From Corallococcus sp. NCRR (GTDB lineage Bacteria; Myxococcota; Myxococcia; Myxococcales; Myxococcaceae): a stretch of DNA of 64,000 bases. Positions 1 through 7,959 of this stretch are shown in pieces. The stretch is from the NCBI RefSeq assembly GCF_026965535.1, contig NZ_CP114039.1, positions 4,526,001 to 4,590,000 on the forward strand, read 5' to 3'. Numbering within the stretch: position 1 is the first letter of the stretch; every line of letters begins with the position of its first letter. The notes under the pieces are model-generated. The model did no database searches. It had not been told where the DNA came from and worked only from the letters and a program-made list of their open reading frames with translations. A program made the position numbers and the translations under genes.

Positions 1-820
1 CATCGACGCGCCGCTGTCGACGGTTACCGCGCAGCGCCGGGGACACGCCCTGGTGGTACCGACCATGGTCACCATCGACCACGGCACGTCCAGCGCGGGG
101 ATGACGTCCGCCGATGCGCCGCTGCCGACCGTGACGACAGAGAACCGCCATGCCGTCGTGGCCCCGACGCTGGTGCAGACGGGGTACGGCGAGCGCCCCG
201 GCCAGCGCGCCCGCTACCTGGACCTGCATCAGCCGCTGGGCACCGTGGTGGCCGACGGCCAGAAGCACGCCCTCGTCAGCGCGTTCCTGTCGAAGCACTA
301 CGGGGGCGTCGTGGGCGTCCCTTTCGACGGGCGTCCCCTCGACACCGTCACCGCCCAGGACCATCACGCTCTGGCGGCGGTGACGCTCGCTCACTTCCGT
401 GGCACGGGCGAGGGACAGCCCGGGGCCCGGTCGGTCACAGAGTCGCTGCCCACCATCACGGCGGGGGGCATCCACGTGGCTGAGGTCCGGGCGTTCCTCA
501 CCAGCTACTACGGCGACGATGCCACCTCGGGCCAGCGCGTGGACCGGCCCCTGCGCACCATCACCGCCAAGGCGCGGATGGGCCTCGTCACGGTCGCGGG
601 CGTCGAGCACCAGATTGTGGACATCGGCATGAGGATGCTCGAACCGGAGGAACTTCTCCGCGCGCAGTTCGGCCGCTTCGCCGCGACGTACGACCTGAGC
701 GCCGCGACGTCGAAGGCCGCGAAGGTGCGCCTCATCGGGAACAGTGTCTGCCCCGAGGCGGCCGAGGCTGTGGTGCGCGCGAACCTGGGCGACAGCTTCC
801 AGGAACTGGAGGCCGCATGA
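1..820 (+). CDS. DNA (cytosine-5) methyltransferase, C-terminal part (cut by left edge)
   Basis: The frame is open to the left edge, so the N-terminal catalytic part lies outside the window. What is visible is a series of about six imperfect repeats of the form PL-x-TVTA-x(4,6)-HALV, then a C-terminal block (MRMLEPEELLRAQF, then KVRLIGNSVCPEAAEAVVRANL) that matches the last conserved motifs of Dcm-type enzymes (the RLIGNSV motif). The family transfers methyl groups from SAM to C5 of cytosine; in phages it protects against host restriction. It overlaps the next methyltransferase by ATGA. The repeats are odd for a target-recognition region, although related phage Dcm proteins often carry TVT-type repeats. 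Confidence 0.85.
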   Translation, partial: IDAPLSTVTAQRRGHALVVPTMVTIDHGTSSAGMTSADAPLPTVTTENRHAVVAPTLVQTGYGERPGQRARYLDLHQPLGTVVADGQKHALVSAFLSKHYGGVVGVPFDGRPLDTVTAQDHHALAAVTLAHFRGTGEGQPGARSVTESLPTITAGGIHVAEVRAFLTSYYGDDATSGQRVDRPLRTITAKARMGLVTVAGVEHQIVDIGMRMLEPEELLRAQFGRFAATYDLSAATSKAAKVRLIGNSVCPEAAEAVVRANLGDSFQELEAA

Positions 821-1632
821 GTTGCCCGCGCCCCGCCATCGACGATGTCCTCTCCGGGCGCGCGGACTGGGCGCTCATCCATGGCCGCGCCGAGGACGTC
901 CTCCCCCGTCTGCCCCGGCGCGCGGTGGCTCACGTCCTGACGGATCCGCCGTACTCGCCTGCGGTTCACAGCCTGCAGCGGCGGATGAAGCTCGGCTCCG
1001 GCAGCAAGAACTCCGCGACGGGCACCCACCGCGTCGCGTTCGCGCCCCTGGGGTTCGACGCCCTCACCCCGGAGCTGCGCCGCCTGTGCGGCGTGCACCT
1101 CTCCCGGGTGGCCCGGCGGTGGCTGCTGGTGAAGTGCGACGCCGAAGGCCAGGCCGCGTGGCAGGCGGAACTGGAGCGCGCGGGCGCCCGCCACGTCCGC
1201 GTCGGCGTCTGGCACAAACTGGGCGCCCAGCCCCAGTTGTCCGGGGACCGGCCCGCCGTCGGTCACGAAGCCTTCGAGGTGGCGCACGTCCGCGGGGAGC
1301 GCCTGCGCTGGAATGGTGGCGGGCTCCATGCCGTCTGGACGCATCCCATCGCGACTGGGCAGCGGATCCACACCACCCAGACGCCCGTGTCCCTGTGGCT
1401 GGAGCTGGTGACCCAGTTCACCGAGCCGGGCGAGCTCATCCTGGACCCCTTCGCCGGCAGCGGCAGCCTGGGCGTTGCCTGCCTCCGCCTGGGCCGCCGC
1501 TACCTGGGCGTCGAGATGCAGGCCCACTACGCCGAAGCGGCCCGGGGCTGGCTGGCGGCAGAGGCGCAGGGCCTCTCGCTGAGCGCAGCCCGCGCTGGGC
1601 AGATGGGGCTCTTCGCCGGAGCGGTGCCATGA
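817..1632 (+). CDS. Site-specific DNA methyltransferase (N4-cytosine/N6-adenine type)
   Basis: 271 aa. The catalytic motif DPPY is near residue 43 (VLTDPPYSPAVHS). The SAM-binding motif LDPFAGSGSLG lies near the C-terminus, giving the beta-class order (catalytic motif before the SAM motif). It starts at the ATGA overlap with the upstream cytosine methyltransferase and is followed by another ATGA overlap, so the three genes look translationally coupled. A pair of different methyltransferases in the early region suggests protection of phage DNA against more than one host restriction system. The exact base modified cannot be read from the sequence. Confidence 0.88.
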   Translation: MSCPRPAIDDVLSGRADWALIHGRAEDVLPRLPRRAVAHVLTDPPYSPAVHSLQRRMKLGSGSKNSATGTHRVAFAPLGFDALTPELRRLCGVHLSRVARRWLLVKCDAEGQAAWQAELERAGARHVRVGVWHKLGAQPQLSGDRPAVGHEAFEVAHVRGERLRWNGGGLHAVWTHPIATGQRIHTTQTPVSLWLELVTQFTEPGELILDPFAGSGSLGVACLRLGRRYLGVEMQAHYAEAARGWLAAEAQGLSLSAARAGQMGLFAGAVP

Positions 1633-1976
1633 CCTGCCTGTACCTTCACCTGACGGCGCATGCCGTCCGTCGCGGCGCGGAGCGGCTCCAACTCAACCAG
1701 GAGCGACTGCTCGCCCGGGCCGCCCACGTCTACCGGCACGGGACGCCGCTGCAGGACTGCCCCGGGCCGCTGCGCACCTGGCTGGAGCAGGAGGCGCGGC
1801 TGCACCCGGGGAGCCTGCCGCTCGTGCGCGGGCGGCAGGTGTTCGTCTTCGCGCCCCTGCCGCGCCTCACTCTCGTCACCGTCGTCCTCATCCCCAAGCC
1901 CTTCATGGCTCACCTGCGTCACCTGACGGGTGTCGGGCGAGCCTGTTTTCCGCAGCAGCACGCCAGCAAGGATTGA
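1629..1976 (+). CDS. Small hypothetical protein
   Basis: 115 aa, starting at an ATG that overlaps the upstream stop as ATGA. It begins TCLYLHLTAHAVRRGAERL and has a hydrophobic strand FAPLPRLTLVTVVLIP in the C-terminal half. The HAVRRGAERL start and late beta-strand faintly recall DUF4258-like or RelE-like small folds, but no signature residue settles this. It sits between DNA modification and replication genes. Confidence 0.6.
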   Translation: MTCLYLHLTAHAVRRGAERLQLNQERLLARAAHVYRHGTPLQDCPGPLRTWLEQEARLHPGSLPLVRGRQVFVFAPLPRLTLVTVVLIPKPFMAHLRHLTGVGRACFPQQHASKD

Positions 1977-1980
1977 CGCC

Positions 1981-2871
1981 ATGGCCAGGATTCGCTGCAT
2001 CAAGCCGGACTTCTTCATGGACGAGGACCTGGCCGCGCTCTCCCCGCTGGCGCGCCTGCTCTTCATCGGGCTCTGGACTCTGGCTGACCGCGACGGGCGC
2101 CTTGAGGACCGGCCGGCGCGGCTCAAGGCCAGCGTCTTCCCCTACCACGAGGCGGATGTTCAAGGGCTGCTGACCGAGTTGGAGCGCGGGCACTTCATCC
2201 AGCGGTACGAGGCAGACGGGAAGCACTGCATCGCCGTCCGGAACTTCAAGAAACACCAGCGCCCCCACCCCAAGGAGACGTCCTTCGGCCTCCCCCCACC
2301 GCCGGAGCCGGGAACAAACACGGCAAGCCGTGAACGGCCACGGCAGGGTGTGGATGCATCCCGTCGAGTACCGGTGGTTGTTGGGAATGGAGATGGAGAT
2401 GGTTGTGGGAATGGAGATGGTTTCCCGGCTCCGCCGGAAGGCCTCCCGCTGACGGTTCGCAGCGAGGACGGCTACACGCCCCCACCGTCCGCCCAGCCGG
2501 AGGAAGGCGGAGAGTCTCAACAGGAACTGCTGCCCCACGAGCCCCCGCCCAGCACGGAGCCGCCGCTGGGGGACCTGCTCGACGCCGACTTCCAGGCGCT
2601 GCGCGGGGCCGAGTACCGGCGGGACCGCGCGGACCCGGCGGCAATGCGCGAGCTCCTCGCCAAGGGCGCCCCCGCGGAGATTCGCCGACGGTGGCGCATC
2701 GGCATCGCCGTCACCGGGTACGGACGCTGCTCGAAGTGGGGCGACCTGGTGCGCTTCTGGAACGACCACGCGACGGCGCCGCCTGAGCGCTCCGGGTCCC
2801 CGCCCGGGAAGCCCCCCGCCCGCTCCCTCAACCGTGACGACTACCGCGAAGGCCCCGTGGAGACCCTGTGA
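1981..2871 (+). CDS. Phage replication initiation protein (DnaD/replisome-organizer-like)
   Basis: 296 aa from the ATG at 1981. The N-terminus (MARIRCIKPDFF, then LSPLARLLFIGLWTLADRDG) matches the winged-helix start of phage replication initiators that organise the origin and recruit a helicase loader. The middle (residues about 110-200) is a proline/glycine-rich linker containing a DNA-level direct repeat at 2382-2420. The C-terminus carries a compact helical domain ending about 40 residues before the stop. It overlaps the ATP-binding loader downstream by 4 bp, the usual initiator-loader pair. As in many phages, the origin may lie inside this gene. Confidence 0.82.
   Translation: MARIRCIKPDFFMDEDLAALSPLARLLFIGLWTLADRDGRLEDRPARLKASVFPYHEADVQGLLTELERGHFIQRYEADGKHCIAVRNFKKHQRPHPKETSFGLPPPPEPGTNTASRERPRQGVDASRRVPVVVGNGDGDGCGNGDGFPAPPEGLPLTVRSEDGYTPPPSAQPEEGGESQQELLPHEPPPSTEPPLGDLLDADFQALRGAEYRRDRADPAAMRELLAKGAPAEIRRRWRIGIAVTGYGRCSKWGDLVRFWNDHATAPPERSGSPPGKPPARSLNRDDYREGPVETL
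2382..2420 (+). repeat. 15-bp direct repeat inside the replication initiator gene
   Basis: TGGGAATGGAGATGG occurs at 2382-2396 and again at 2406-2420, with an extra GGAGAT unit between. It encodes a Gly/Asn/Asp-rich linker. It could be an iteron-like origin element or just linker expansion. Confidence 0.6.
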
Positions 2872-3671
2872 AGACGCCTGGAGAAATCATCGAGACCGCG
2901 CCCTCGCGCTGGGGCGCCCCGCGTCTGGCGGAACTGCTGCGCGGCGCGCTCTCCAACCCACGGAAGCGCACCCCTGAGGAGTTGGCCGCGCTCGAGCGCG
3001 AGTGGAAGGAGCGCGAAGCCGCGGAGCGCGAGGCCCACGAGTCCGCCCAGGCGCAGACGTGGCCCATGCACCTCCGCCTGTGCGGCGCCCCGGTGGAGGC
3101 GGTGGCGGCCCTCACCGGGAAGCCACCGCTGCCGACGCCCGCGCTGGAGACGGCCCGCCAGGCGCTGAAGGAGCAACTGCGCACCGTCGTGCTGTCCGGC
3201 TTCACTGGGGCCGGGAAGACGGTGGGCGCGTGCGAACTCTTCCGCGCGGCGACGCGGGTGGAGACGCGCACCGGCCAGCGCCTGACGGAGTGGGACTACA
3301 GCGCGGGCCTCTTCCTTCGCTGGACGCAGCTCAAGCGCGTCAGCGACTACCTCGCCGAGGACCGGGCGCTGTACCACCGCGCGTGCACGGTGCGCGTCCT
3401 CGTGCTGGACGACCTGGGCGGCATGCCTGGGGAGACGCTCGGCGCTCGCCACCGGGAGTTGCTGGAGGAACTCGCCGACCGCCGCGACCGGCCCGGGCTT
3501 GTGACGGGCTACACCACCAACCTGTCCATCCACGCCGTCGACGGCGCGCCGAGCGCCTTCCGCGCCTGGGCGGGGGAGCGCGTGGTGTCGCGCATGTGCC
3601 GCCGGGGGACGTACGCCCTGCGCGACTGCGGCACCCGGGACCTGCGAACTGGCAAGGACGGTGCGCCGTGA
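2868..3671 (+). CDS. DnaC-like replicative helicase loader ATPase
   Basis: 267 aa. Walker A GFTGAGKT lies at about residues 111-118 and Walker B VLVLDDLGG about 70 residues later. A later segment, GYTTNLSIHAV, then ERVVSRM, resembles sensor and arginine-finger regions of DnaC/IstB-type AAA ATPases. The N-terminal 100 residues are helical and charged, with a gap region instead of the zinc domain seen in some loaders. It overlaps the initiator gene by 4 bp and the next gene by GTGA. Expected role: loading host DnaB helicase at the phage origin. Confidence 0.82.
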   Translation: MKTPGEIIETAPSRWGAPRLAELLRGALSNPRKRTPEELAALEREWKEREAAEREAHESAQAQTWPMHLRLCGAPVEAVAALTGKPPLPTPALETARQALKEQLRTVVLSGFTGAGKTVGACELFRAATRVETRTGQRLTEWDYSAGLFLRWTQLKRVSDYLAEDRALYHRACTVRVLVLDDLGGMPGETLGARHRELLEELADRRDRPGLVTGYTTNLSIHAVDGAPSAFRAWAGERVVSRMCRRGTYALRDCGTRDLRTGKDGAP

Positions 3672-4024
3672 GCTGCAAGCCGAAGCGGCCCGAAGAGCGC
3701 GTGCGCTTCCCCCGGCGTGGCGCCACCACCGCGGAGGAGTTCCGCGAGCTGCGCACGCGGGCGATGGCTCGGGTGGCGCGCGGAGAGTCCGTCCGCGAGG
3801 TTGCCCGGGACATGAGCGTGTCCGAGGACACCATCAGCCAGTGGCTGTCCCGCGCGCGGAAGGGCCGCGGCCCCGGGCCCTACGTGCCGTCGCAGCGCCT
3901 TGCCTTCCACGGGCCCTGCGCGGAGCCCGGGTGCGGGCGCCGGTGCGCCAGCAAGCACGGGTACTGCCAGAAGCACGCGAGCGTCTACGTGTACCGGGAC
4001 ACCGGACAGGGGAGGGCGTCTTGA
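3668..4024 (+). CDS. Small HTH plus zinc-knuckle protein
   Basis: 118 aa, GTG start inside a GTGA overlap with the loader gene. Residues about 25-60 (ARVARGESVREVARDMSVSEDTISQWLSRA) read as a helix-turn-helix. The C-terminus has CAEPGCGRRCASKHGYCQKH, a compact zinc-binding pattern. Likely DNA-binding; the target is unknown. One of several small zinc proteins in this early operon. Confidence 0.72.
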   Translation: MSCKPKRPEERVRFPRRGATTAEEFRELRTRAMARVARGESVREVARDMSVSEDTISQWLSRARKGRGPGPYVPSQRLAFHGPCAEPGCGRRCASKHGYCQKHASVYVYRDTGQGRAS

Positions 4025-4488
4025 ACTCCGTCCTCCTGGCCTGCGGCAGCAGCGGCCTCCACCTGGGCCACCTCCCGGTGTTGCGCGCGTACATGCGGCG
4101 CTTCGCGGGACACCCGGGGATGGGACTCATCCACGGCGCCGGGGACCCGCGCAAGGTGGACGAGCCCGAGGCCTTCGGTGCGGACCGGCTGTGGGAAGTG
4201 GCCGCCGCCGTCGAGTGGCCCTGGTTCGACGTCCTGGCGGTGTCGCGCTACCCCGCGGACTGGAAGTGCCAGGGACACCGAGCGGGCCCGCTGCGCAACG
4301 AGGCGATGCGGGACGCGCTGCGCGCGCTCGCCGCCCAGGGCCACCGCGTGGGCTGGGTGGCCGCGCACACGGATCCGGAGATGGGGCGCGGCACGCGGCA
4401 CATGGTCGAACTCTGCCGGGCTGAGGGGTGGCCGGGCCGGGTGCTGATTCTCGCCGCCGACGGGCGGCTGCTTGAGGAGGTGCGGTGA
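4021..4488 (+). CDS. SLOG-family (DUF2493/YspA-like) protein
   Basis: 155 aa, TTG start overlapping the previous stop. The segment GPLRNEAMRDAL, then GWVAAHTDPEMGRGTRHMVELC matches the SLOG fold of DUF2493 proteins (N-terminal HGAGDP loop, RN-x-M motif, then GT-x-HM). SLOG domains bind nucleotides or related ligands. DUF2493 members are common in phage replication operons and of unknown role there. Confidence 0.7.
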   Translation: MNSVLLACGSSGLHLGHLPVLRAYMRRFAGHPGMGLIHGAGDPRKVDEPEAFGADRLWEVAAAVEWPWFDVLAVSRYPADWKCQGHRAGPLRNEAMRDALRALAAQGHRVGWVAAHTDPEMGRGTRHMVELCRAEGWPGRVLILAADGRLLEEVR

Positions 4489-4856
4489 TGCCGCTGTGCA
4501 AGATGGAGAAGACGCTGACGTGCCACTGCGGCACGGTGTTTCGGAGTCGTCACTCGCGCGCGCGGTGGTGCAGCCGCTCCTGCACCCAGAAGGCGAAGCG
4601 GCAGGGGATAGCGAAGTCCTACGACCCGGAGGACCCGGGCGAGCGGTACAACGTGCCGCTGGACGGGGTCGACGTCGAGGCGAGCGAGCGGCGCCGTGAG
4701 GAGCGCATCGCCCGCGTCATCGCCGAGGGCGTGCCTCTGGCGGCGCTGCGCGAGCGCTTCGACTGCTCGGAGCAGGTCCTCCGCCGTGTGGCCGAACTCC
4801 GCGGGCTCACCATCCACACTGGACTCCCCGGGGGCATCCCGGTGCTGGGGGCGTGA
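4488..4856 (+). CDS. Small zinc-finger/HTH protein
   Basis: About 122 aa from the ATG at 4488 (a GTG three bases upstream is possible). The N-terminus holds CHCGTVF and WCSRSCTQKAKRQ, a zinc-ribbon-like pattern. The C-terminal half (VPLAALRERFDCSEQVLRRVAELRG) reads as an HTH. It shares this zinc-then-HTH layout with the gene at 6092-6490. Confidence 0.7.
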   Translation: MPLCKMEKTLTCHCGTVFRSRHSRARWCSRSCTQKAKRQGIAKSYDPEDPGERYNVPLDGVDVEASERRREERIARVIAEGVPLAALRERFDCSEQVLRRVAELRGLTIHTGLPGGIPVLGA

Positions 4857-4857
4857 C

Positions 4858-5544
4858 ATGTCCTGTAATCGCAAACATCCCCTGCCGAAGGTGGGCGAGC
4901 GCTTCGCGAAGTGGACCGTGACGGAGACGGCGCTGCACGTGGACGAGAAGCCTGCTGTCCGCGTCCGCTGCGACTGCGGGACCGAGCGGGTCTCGCTGGA
5001 GTCGAACCTGCGGCGCTCGGACACGCGCGGCTGTTTCCGGTGCGCTCACCCGGCGCGGTCGGCCGAGTGCCGCCGGTGCGGCGAGCCCTTCCGGCCGCGG
5101 AGCGCGGCCGCCGAGTTCTGCTCGCGGTCCTGCGCGGCCAACTATCGGGTTTCCAGACGCGCGCCCAAGCCCGCGCCGACGCCTCGGGCTCCGCGCCCCT
5201 CAATGGCGGACCGGTTCTGGGCGAAGGTCGATAGGACGAACGCCAGCGGCTGCTGGGAGTGGCAGGGCGCGCGGCTCAAGAGCGGGGGATACGGGGCGTT
5301 CCGCATCGGGGACAAGACGGTTCGCGCGTCACGGCTGGCCTGGGAGCTCACGCACGGGCCGGTGCCAGAGGGGCTCATCGTTCGCCACCTCGCCTGCGAC
5401 AACCCGCCCTGCTGCAACCCGGCCCACCTGGCGCTGGGGACGATGCAGGACAACGTCGACGACAAGGACCGGAAGGGGCGCGGACGGAACCAGGGTGGGC
5501 CCTGGACGCGGAAGAACTGGAAGCCCACGGCGGTGTCCTCGTGA
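4858..5544 (+). CDS. HNH endonuclease with N-terminal zinc domains
   Basis: 228 aa. The N-terminal half has two Cys clusters (RCDCGTERV, GCFRC, ECRRCGEPF, FCSRSCAANY). The C-terminal half is a classic HNH_3 domain: FWAKVDRTNASGCWEWQGAR, then LIVRHLACDNPPCCNPAHLALGT. HNH proteins nick or cut DNA and serve in packaging, homing or recombination. A free-standing HNH gene inside a replication operon suggests a homing or recombination nuclease. It starts 2 bp after the previous stop. Confidence 0.85.
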   Translation: MSCNRKHPLPKVGERFAKWTVTETALHVDEKPAVRVRCDCGTERVSLESNLRRSDTRGCFRCAHPARSAECRRCGEPFRPRSAAAEFCSRSCAANYRVSRRAPKPAPTPRAPRPSMADRFWAKVDRTNASGCWEWQGARLKSGGYGAFRIGDKTVRASRLAWELTHGPVPEGLIVRHLACDNPPCCNPAHLALGTMQDNVDDKDRKGRGRNQGGPWTRKNWKPTAVSS

Positions 5545-6095
5545 GACACGCCTGCCGTCGTGACGCCAATGAGAAGCCCATCGTCCAGGCGCTCCGCCTC
5601 GCCGGGTGGACCGTGGAGCGCGTCAACGCCACCGGCTTCCCCGACCTCGTCTGTGTCCGCCGCGGGCAGGTGCTGCTGCTGGAGGTGAAGGCAGCGAAGC
5701 GGGGCCGGATGATGCCCGCGCAGGTGGAACTCCACGCCCGGCTCCGCGCGGCGGGACTGGCCGTCGCCATCGTCACCTCGCCCGAGGAAGCGCTGGCGGC
5801 GACCCGCGGCGAGGTGGTGCGGACGGCCCTCGACGTCCGCGCAGAGAGGCGCCCAGGCAAGGCTCCCAGGGCAGCGGCGGGGCCCACGTGGCAGGCCCTG
5901 CCCGAGGCCGCTGGCGCCACGCAGGACGCGCCGGGGCTCCCAACCCCTGGCCCTGGCCCGTCCGAACCGATGGCGGGCCCGCCACGGCCGCCACGCGCGA
6001 AGTCTGAAGGGGTGTCCCGGCCCCCGAAGTCCACCCAGAAGGACTGGAAGTCCCTGGCGAAGCCCGCCAGCTACCCAGCGAAGGAGGAGCCATGA
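5541..6095 (+). CDS. VRR-NUC-like PD-(D/E)XK nuclease
   Basis: 184 aa, GTG start in a GTGA overlap with the HNH gene. The N-terminal about 90 residues carry GFPDLVCVRRGQVLLLEVKAA and then QVELHARLRAAGLAVAIV, the D...ExK layout of VRR-NUC phage nucleases. The C-terminal half is a Pro/Ala-rich tail ending in a basic stretch. Expected role: processing branched DNA or nicking during replication or recombination. Confidence 0.78.
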   Translation: MRHACRRDANEKPIVQALRLAGWTVERVNATGFPDLVCVRRGQVLLLEVKAAKRGRMMPAQVELHARLRAAGLAVAIVTSPEEALAATRGEVVRTALDVRAERRPGKAPRAAAGPTWQALPEAAGATQDAPGLPTPGPGPSEPMAGPPRPPRAKSEGVSRPPKSTQKDWKSLAKPASYPAKEEP

Positions 6096-6490
6096 CGTGC
6101 AGGGAGGTCAGGGTGTGTCACTGCGGCAACCCAGTGCCGGACACCCGGGGGAAGCGCGGCGGGCCGCCGAAGTGGTGCAGCCGTAGGTGCGCGGCGGCTG
6201 CGTCCAGGCGAGGCCTCTCGGCGCGGCGCGTGCCGAACGGCCAGGGACGGCAGACGGACGTCACCCTGGCCGAGCGCGAGTACTGCCGGCCGGAGGGAAT
6301 GACCGAGGAGGAGGCACGGGCGCGCAGGTACCGCATCGCCGCGGACATGCTGCGCGCCGGCCATTCCACGGCGGAGGTGATGGAGCGCTTCAGCGAGTCG
6401 GGCATTTCCATCGGGGAGGTATGCCGCGTTCACGGGGTGCGCCTCCCGGCCAAGGGAGGCCACCTTCCTGCCGGCCTCCCTTCCTGGTGA
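6092..6490 (+). CDS. Small zinc-knuckle/HTH protein
   Basis: 132 aa. The N-terminus (VCHCGNPVPDT, KWCSRRCAAAASRR) is a short zinc-binding module. The C-terminus (HSTAEVMERFSESGISIGEVCRVHG) may form an HTH. It overlaps the nuclease gene by 4 bp and lies just before the sigma factor. Function not recognised. Confidence 0.65.
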   Translation: MTCREVRVCHCGNPVPDTRGKRGGPPKWCSRRCAAAASRRGLSARRVPNGQGRQTDVTLAEREYCRPEGMTEEEARARRYRIAADMLRAGHSTAEVMERFSESGISIGEVCRVHGVRLPAKGGHLPAGLPSW

Positions 6491-6494
6491 CGCC

Positions 6495-7175
6495 ATGGCC
6501 TGCTCAGCTCAACAGCGGCCCGACGGGCCCCTCACCGCGGAGCGCCAGGCGCTGGTGCTCCAGTGGATGCCGTACGCGCGGGGCCTCGCGTCCCGCTACC
6601 AGCGGCGGCACGCCGGGCTCGCCGCCCATGGGGAGGATCTGCTGGCGGCGGCGTGGCTCGGGCTCGTGGTGGCCGCCCGCCGGTGGGAGCCCGCCCGCGC
6701 ACCGTTCGTCACCGTGGCCTCGTGGTGGGTGCGCGCGGCGCTGCAGCGGTACTTCGCCCGGAGCGTCTACGCAGTTCCGGTCTCAGGGACGGACGGCTTC
6801 GACCGCCTGCGCGTCGCCTCCATCAACACCACGGTCGTCACCGGGCCGGACGGGGATGCCGTGGACTGGCAGGAACAGTTCCCGGCCGCAGAGGCGGACG
6901 TCCCCCTGGAGGAGCGCCTCGATGCCGCGCTCCACGGGGCGTGGCTGATGCGCGCTGCCCGGCGCGAGGTGGTGAGACGCATGTGCCGCAAGGGCAGCCG
7001 CGAGGAGGCGTCCCGCATCGCCGCGCGCGCCTTCCTGGAGCGGCAGCAGGACAACACTCCTGTAGCACTGCTCGCGGAGCGCTACGGGGTGTCGCGCCAG
7101 GCGATGGATGTGGCGCTGAAGAAGGCCGGGGCCGCCTTCGAGTCCTGGGCCGCCGAAGTCCGCGGGGAGTCGTAG
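6495..7175 (+). CDS. Phage-encoded sigma-70-family factor (early-region copy)
   Basis: 226 aa. Residues about 15-80 (LVLQWMPYARGLASRYQ, then FVTVASWWVRAALQRYFAR) match sigma region 2, including the aromatic -10 recognition helix. The C-terminus (VALLAERYGVSRQAMDVALKKA) is an HTH like region 4. It is the last gene of the early operon and lies just before the lysis and late genes, a fitting place for a late-gene transcription switch. A second sigma gene lies at 29208-30224. Confidence 0.82.
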   Translation: MACSAQQRPDGPLTAERQALVLQWMPYARGLASRYQRRHAGLAAHGEDLLAAAWLGLVVAARRWEPARAPFVTVASWWVRAALQRYFARSVYAVPVSGTDGFDRLRVASINTTVVTGPDGDAVDWQEQFPAAEADVPLEERLDAALHGAWLMRAARREVVRRMCRKGSREEASRIAARAFLERQQDNTPVALLAERYGVSRQAMDVALKKAGAAFESWAAEVRGES

Positions 7176-7177
7176 CC

Positions 7178-7339
7178 GTGGCCCGCAGTTCGCGGGAGCA
7201 GCTTGAGCTCCTCTGGCGGCGCCAGCGGCACGGCAGCGCGGCCCGATGGAGGAGGTCGACTCCATGCACGCGGATATGGGCATCCGCCCCAACACCCTCT
7301 ACCCGATGCTCCCCGCCCGCGCCGGGCATCCCCGCGTGA
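7178..7339 (+). CDS. Small ORF, possibly degenerate
   Basis: A GTG-started 53-aa ORF begins 2 bp after the sigma gene (ARSSREQLELLWRRQRHG). An overlapping ATG ORF in another frame (7246-7380) encodes a more protein-like stretch, MHADMGIRPNTLYPML. One small gene may have been broken by a frameshift here. Weak evidence. Confidence 0.25.
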   Translation: MARSSREQLELLWRRQRHGSAARWRRSTPCTRIWASAPTPSTRCSPPAPGIPA

Positions 7340-7498
7340 ATTCAAGGGCTTGGATGACCCCACGAAAAGGGTGTTGCTGAAGGCCCTTAACGAGGCTTGT
7401 AAATTCACGAAAGAGGCGCCGAGAAACACTGTCCCTGAGTGATCATAGATTGCAAAGATCGATCCTGCCTCTGCACAGGGTTTACGGCGGGGGTGTCG

Positions 7499-7527
7499 TT
7501 GACACATAGGGTGACCACTCGTAGCGT
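7499..7527 (+). promoter_or_regulatory. Possible sigma-70-type promoter
   Basis: Perfect -35 TTGACA at 7499-7504, a 17-bp spacer, then TAGCGT at 7522-7527 as a weak -10. It points toward the small membrane gene at 7838. Confidence 0.35.
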
Positions 7528-7556
7528 GGCTTCAGTCGCGGACGCCGAGGCAAGCC

Positions 7557-7592
7557 CAAAAGAAAAGGCGCCCACCTGGCAGGGTGGACGCC
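7557..7592 (-). terminator. Rho-independent terminator, leftward
   Basis: Read on the minus strand, GGCG and CCACC arms form an interrupted stem at 7567-7592, followed by TTTTCTTTT at 7558-7566. It would end transcripts of the leftward lysis block. Confidence 0.55.
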
Positions 7593-7606
7593 TAATCCCG
7601 CGGAGG

Positions 7607-7629
7607 CGCTTCGGCACCCCACGACTCAC
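7607..7629 (+). repeat. 23-bp direct repeat, copy 1
   Basis: Core CTTCGGCACCCCACGACT. Identical over 23 bp to 7767-7789, 160 bp downstream, in otherwise unrelated noncoding sequence. Confidence 0.75.
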
Positions 7630-7766
7630 GAAGTAATAGTCGCGCGTCTAGTGGTGCAAATCAAGCGCGCGGCAGAACGTGCGGCAAAAGGAGCGAATGG
7701 GAGAGCAAAACAAGGAACGGAATGCAGTGCGATCGCAGGAAAACGAATCATCGTTGCCGGCTGAGA

Positions 7767-7789
7767 CGCTTCGGCACCCCACGACTCAC
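7767..7789 (+). repeat. 23-bp direct repeat, copy 2
   Basis: Second copy of the repeat at 7607-7629. It lies about 50 bp upstream of the small membrane protein gene. Confidence 0.75.
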
Positions 7790-7837
7790 ACCCGTCGTGT
7801 CGAAGCGCTCTCCCAGCAGAAAGGGAAGGGTGCGTCC

Positions 7838-7942
7838 ATGGGCGACCCAATGGTGAAGATGTGGCTCATCAAGGGGGTCGGTACGACCGCTGCGGTGCTC
7901 CACCTCGTCTACAGCCTCCTCAAGATCCACTGGGACAAGTAG
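7838..7942 (+). CDS. 34-aa single-span membrane peptide
   Basis: ATG at 7838, preceded by GAAGGG at a good Shine-Dalgarno distance. The peptide reads MGDPMVKMWLIKGVG, then a hydrophobic stretch AAVLHLVYSLL and a KIHWDK end, so it probably spans the membrane once. It lies beside the lysis block and could be a small holin, antiholin or toxin-like peptide. Too short for family assignment. Confidence 0.5.
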   Translation: MGDPMVKMWLIKGVGTTAAVLHLVYSLLKIHWDK

Positions 7943-7959
7943 TCGAGCCCGGCTGAGCC

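Larger units (their letters stand above)
7340..7837. other. Control region without a clear gene
   Basis: Relatively AT-rich for this genome. It contains a sigma-70-like promoter (7499-7527), a leftward terminator hairpin (7557-7592) and two copies of a 23-bp direct repeat (7607-7629, 7767-7789). Short frames are open but none looks like protein. Confidence 0.5.

Noticed and set aside
7203-7442. 79-aa ORF after the early sigma gene
   Set aside because: Composition is Gly/Pro/Arg-rich shadow and there is no ribosome-binding site; other frames look no better.
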